Assembly: GCF_900078315.1 (NCBI RefSeq)
Contig: NZ_FKBS01000014.1
Coordinates: 742,802 to 806,801, forward strand
Source of the DNA: Bordetella ansorpii
GTDB taxonomy: Bacteria > Pseudomonadota > Gammaproteobacteria > Burkholderiales > Burkholderiaceae_B
Reading direction: 5' to 3'
DNA length: 64,000 nucleotides
Below, one piece after another: positions 61,412 through 64,000 of this stretch; the stretch's first letter is position 1; each line of letters begins with the position of its first letter. The translations under genes were made by a program, and so were the position numbers. Below the pieces are notes generated by a model. That model saw only the letters and a program-made list of their open reading frames with translations. It had not been told where the DNA came from and did not search any database.

Positions 61412-62326
61412 ATGCGCGACCTCGACATGACTTCGCTACGGCTGTACGTGACGGTGTGCGAGACCGGCAACATCGCCCGCGCGGCCGAACGCGCCAGTAT
61501 CGTGGGCTCGGCGATCAGCAAACGCCTGGCGCAACTGGAGGACACGGTGGGCACGCCGCTGCTGGTGCGCGAGCGGCGCGGCGTCAGCCCGACCGCGGCG
61601 GGCGAGACCCTGCTGGAACATGCGCGCGCCATCCTGGCCAGTTCGGCGCGTGTCGAGCGCGACATGGCCGCCTACGCCAGTGGCATCCAGGGACAGGTGC
61701 GGGTGCTGGCCACGGCGTCCGTGCTGGCCGAGTCGCTGGCCGAGGACGTCGCGGCCTTTCTGCAGGCGCCCGGGCACGGCAGCATCCGCGTCGACATGGA
61801 GGAACGCGTCAGCCAGGACGTGGTGCGCGACGTGCGCGAGGGCATCGCGGCGCTGGGCATCTGCTGGGACGCGGCGGATTATCGCGATCTGCAGACGCGG
61901 CCGTATCGGGGCGACCGGCTGGCCGTGGTGACGCATGCGGGCCATCCGCTGGCGCGCCGCAAGCGCGTGCGCTTCGAGGACACGCTGGACTACGAGCACG
62001 TGAACATGCCGGCCGCCAGCGCCGTGCTGCGCATGCTGCAGGAGGCCGCCCGCGGCTGCGGCAAGCCCTTGCGGCACCGCATGACGGTCAGCAATTTCGA
62101 TTCGGCGTTCCGCGTGGTGGCGGCGGGGTTGGCGATCAGCGTGGCGCCCGCCGAGGTGGCCACGCCGTACGCGATGGCGCATGGTTTGCAGGTGTTGCCG
62201 CTGGCCGATGCGTGGAGCCGCCGGCGCTTCGCCATCTGCATGCGCGACGAGCAGGCGCTGCCCGCCGCGGCAAAGCTGCTGCTGGATCACCTGGTGGCGG
62301 TCGGCGCCACGGACGACGCGCGCTGA
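61412..62326 (+). CDS. LysR-family transcriptional regulator (CoA-transferase/lyase operon)
   Basis: A 304-residue LysR regulator: helix-turn-helix LRLYVTVCETGNIARAAERASIVGSAISKRLAQLEDTVGTPLLVRERRGV, effector domain from about residue 92. An AGGAG site lies about 6 nt before the ATG. Divergent from the lyase-CoA-transferase-Bug operon with strong nested dyads between, so it most likely activates that operon in response to the acid. Confidence 0.92.
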   Translation: MRDLDMTSLRLYVTVCETGNIARAAERASIVGSAISKRLAQLEDTVGTPLLVRERRGVSPTAAGETLLEHARAILASSARVERDMAAYASGIQGQVRVLATASVLAESLAEDVAAFLQAPGHGSIRVDMEERVSQDVVRDVREGIAALGICWDAADYRDLQTRPYRGDRLAVVTHAGHPLARRKRVRFEDTLDYEHVNMPAASAVLRMLQEAARGCGKPLRHRMTVSNFDSAFRVVAAGLAISVAPAEVATPYAMAHGLQVLPLADAWSRRRFAICMRDEQALPAAAKLLLDHLVAVGATDDAR

Positions 62327-62354
62327 TGCGCCCCGCCCAGGTGAACGCGGTGTT

Positions 62355-62852
62355 TTACGGCCGGTAGATCACGCCTTCCAGGTCGTCGTCGGCGAACGCG
62401 TCCGACTGCGAATAGTGGCCGTCGTACGGACCGATCTTGGTCACTTCCTGGCCGTTGCGCAGCACGATCTGCAGGCCGTGTTCGGGCTCCCAGTCGCAGT
62501 TGCATTCCAGCGAAACATAGACCAGGCCGTCCTTGGCGCGGCGGCCCAGTTCGATCTCGCCGCCGAATTCGATGTGCCGCCACACGTCGGCGGGCGAGGC
62601 GATCTCGGGCATATCGTCGTCATCCCAGGATTCGCGCATGTCCTGGTAATAGCGGTAGATGTGGCCCTGCGCGGCATGCAGTACCGAGACGTCGCAGGCC
62701 AGCAGGTTTTTCAGCGCGGTATCGTAGTCGTCGGGCCGGTCGTCATCGTCGTAGTCGTCGGCGAATACGCCGAACTCCTGGCCATCGAGCATGGGCAGCT
62801 TCAGGGGTTCGCCCTCCTGCCAGTCGGGCAGGTCTTGGTCGGATGGTTGCAT
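62355..62852 (-). CDS. Conserved hypothetical acidic protein (DUF6985-like)
   Basis: A 165-residue very acidic soluble protein (DDYDDDDRPDDYD, ESWDDDDMPE). The C-terminal half, YVSLECNCDWEPEHGLQIVLRNGQEVTKIGPYDGH, resembles a DUF6985-type domain in my recollection, but no function is known. GAGGAA lies before the ATG at 62850-62852. No partner genes; it is flanked by LysR and a DUF1801 gene. Confidence 0.75.
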   Translation of the reverse strand: MQPSDQDLPDWQEGEPLKLPMLDGQEFGVFADDYDDDDRPDDYDTALKNLLACDVSVLHAAQGHIYRYYQDMRESWDDDDMPEIASPADVWRHIEFGGEIELGRRAKDGLVYVSLECNCDWEPEHGLQIVLRNGQEVTKIGPYDGHYSQSDAFADDDLEGVIYRP

Positions 62853-63010
62853 GGCGTTCCTCGGTGCGGGGTGGGCGATCGGCAGGCCGATCAGGGACTG
62901 ACCGCGCGATGTTAACCGCGGGACAAGACAGGCGGCGGAGCCCTCGACGGGTTCCTGGCCGAGGGAATGTCGGCTAAGGTTGTCCGCTGGACTTCCGGGA
63001 GACCGACGCG

Positions 63011-63541
63011 ATGCCCAGCCAGACGAGCAGGACGCCGTCCAAGACGGCGAATAGGCCCCAGGCGGCCGGTAAGGCGGCCAAGACCGCGAAGCCGGCGGCC
63101 GGTACGAAAAAATCCGCATCCGCCAGCGCTTCCCGCGACAGTCCCAGGCTGCTTTCGGGCGGCAACCCGCAGATTCCCAAGGGCGATGGCGATGCGCCGG
63201 TACAGGCCTACATCGCCGCCATGCCGGAATGGAAGCGCGCCATCGGCGAACGCCTGGACGCGCTGATCGTGCACACCGTGCCCGGCGTGCGAAAGGCCGT
63301 GAAGTGGAACACGCCTTTCTACGGCATCGAGGGGCAGGGCTGGTTCATCGCCTTCCACTGCTTCACCAAGTATGTGAAGGTGACCTTCTTCAAGGGAACG
63401 TCGCTGGATCCGCCGCCGCCGGGCGAGTCCAGAAGCGAAGGCGTGCGCTATCTCGACATCCGGCAGGACCAGGCCATCGACGACGCACGGCTGGCCGATT
63501 GGATACGGCAGGCGTCGCGGCTGCCGGGCTGGACGCCGTAA
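63011..63541 (+). CDS. DUF1801 family protein with basic N-terminal tail
   Basis: A 176-residue protein. Residues 1-45 are Lys/Ala/Ser/Thr-rich and histone-H1-like (KTANRPQAAGKAAKTAKPAAGTKKSASAS). Residues 60-176 form the DUF1801 (YdhG-like) domain: MPEWKRAIGERLDALIV, VKWNTPFYGIEG, FKGTSLDPPPPGESRSEGVRYLDIR. The molecular function of the domain is unknown. The basic tail could bind nucleic acid. GGGAGA precedes the ATG. Confidence 0.85.
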   Translation: MPSQTSRTPSKTANRPQAAGKAAKTAKPAAGTKKSASASASRDSPRLLSGGNPQIPKGDGDAPVQAYIAAMPEWKRAIGERLDALIVHTVPGVRKAVKWNTPFYGIEGQGWFIAFHCFTKYVKVTFFKGTSLDPPPPGESRSEGVRYLDIRQDQAIDDARLADWIRQASRLPGWTP

Positions 63542-63772
63542 GGGCCTGTTCATCGTGAACGCCCGCCTTAATGGCGCGCGGCGGCGTTGCGCCGCTTCCT
63601 GGCAGGGGAAACCTGCCCCGCGCTCGTCGGGGTAAACCCGCGGCGCGGGCATGCACGCGCGGTGGCGCCGCCTATCTGTCGCGTGCGGTCAATGCCTGTG
63701 CGCACCCTGGCAAGGCAGGCGGCCCGCCGGACGCTAACAATAGCCGCACCCCCACACGCGCCCGGCCTGCCC

Positions 63773-64000
63773 ATGATCACGCTCTACGACCATCCCCGTT
63801 CCGGCAACTGCTACAAGGTGCGCCTGTTCCTGTCGCTGATCGGCGTGCCCTTCCGGCGCGAGTTCGTCGACGTATTGGCGCGCAAGAACCAGACCGAGGC
63901 CTACGAGCGCATCAGCGCCTGGCGCCAGGTGCCTGCCATCGAGGACGATGGCCTGGCGCTGTGGGACAGCCAGGCCATCCTGCTCTATCTGGCGCAGAAG
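63773..64000 (+). CDS. Glutathione S-transferase, N-terminal part
   Basis: A frame open to the right window edge gives the first 76 residues of a GST. The thioredoxin-fold domain is evident: MITLYDHPRSGNCYKVRLFLSLIGVPF at the start, the cis-Pro segment RQVPAIEDDG, and the glutathione-contact DSQAILLYLA. GSTs of this class conjugate glutathione to electrophiles or act as peroxidases. The helical C-terminal domain lies outside the window. Confidence 0.88.
   Translation, partial: MITLYDHPRSGNCYKVRLFLSLIGVPFRREFVDVLARKNQTEAYERISAWRQVPAIEDDGLALWDSQAILLYLAQK

Overview
The window is chromosomal DNA from a very GC-rich betaproteobacterium, most likely an Alcaligenaceae member such as an environmental Bordetella or Achromobacter. 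This is inferred from gene content. There are nine orphan Bug/TctC-type periplasmic binding proteins with no TctA/TctB transporter genes nearby, a trait for which Bordetella and its relatives are known. They sit among LysR, IclR, GntR and AraC regulators and CaiB/BaiF CoA-transferases. Coding density is high, with many 4-bp start/stop overlaps. I see no rRNA, tRNA, insertion sequence, prophage or CRISPR array. Partial genes lie at both ends.

Left part (1-19.1 kb): housekeeping, stress and signalling. It begins with a cut hypothetical gene and the formaldehyde-detoxification pair frmA/frmR, which has a well-formed promoter and two operator-like palindromes. Next come a KaiC-like ATPase translationally coupled to a hybrid histidine kinase, a small secreted Ser/Gly-rich protein, DbpA helicase, a YegD-type Hsp70, a YciE/YciF ferritin-like protein, a type IB topoisomerase, a PfpI/DJ-1 protein, a flavin disulfide oxidoreductase, a DedA protein and an LTA-synthase-like sulfatase. 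The section ends with a FixL/FixJ-type two-component system followed by a secreted HbpS/GlcG-like protein. The kinase gene and the HbpS-like gene are each preceded by the same perfect 18-bp palindrome, which also overlaps the stop codon of the gene before it.

Middle part (19.2-42.4 kb): catabolic islands. A ten-gene leftward run (19261-28941) holds five Bug proteins interleaved with a lactonase, a cyclase/hydrolase, a hydroxyacid dehydrogenase, an RraA-type aldolase and a LigI-like hydrolase, with a divergent IclR gene. A D-amino-acid dehydrogenase preceded by a tandem glycine riboswitch follows. Then come an omega-aminotransferase with a divergent LysR gene, an SDR with a divergent AraC gene, another Bug gene, and a five-gene operon for CoA-dependent oxidation (CaiB, Bug, MaoC, enoyl-CoA hydratase, SDR) with a divergent LysR gene.

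Right-middle (42.5-51.9 kb): a DNA-repair island. A near-consensus LexA box precedes a radical-SAM repair protein and a DUF4130-UdgX fusion. A GntR regulator with an apparent second winged helix comes next. The compact exonuclease-ligase-helicase-phosphoesterase operon follows.

Right end (52-64 kb): an alpha/beta hydrolase; a LysR-Bug-sulfatase-FAD dehydrogenase group; a Bug/CoA-transferase/HMG-CoA-lyase-type operon with a divergent LysR gene and a strong inverted repeat; two small conserved proteins; and the start of a glutathione S-transferase gene.
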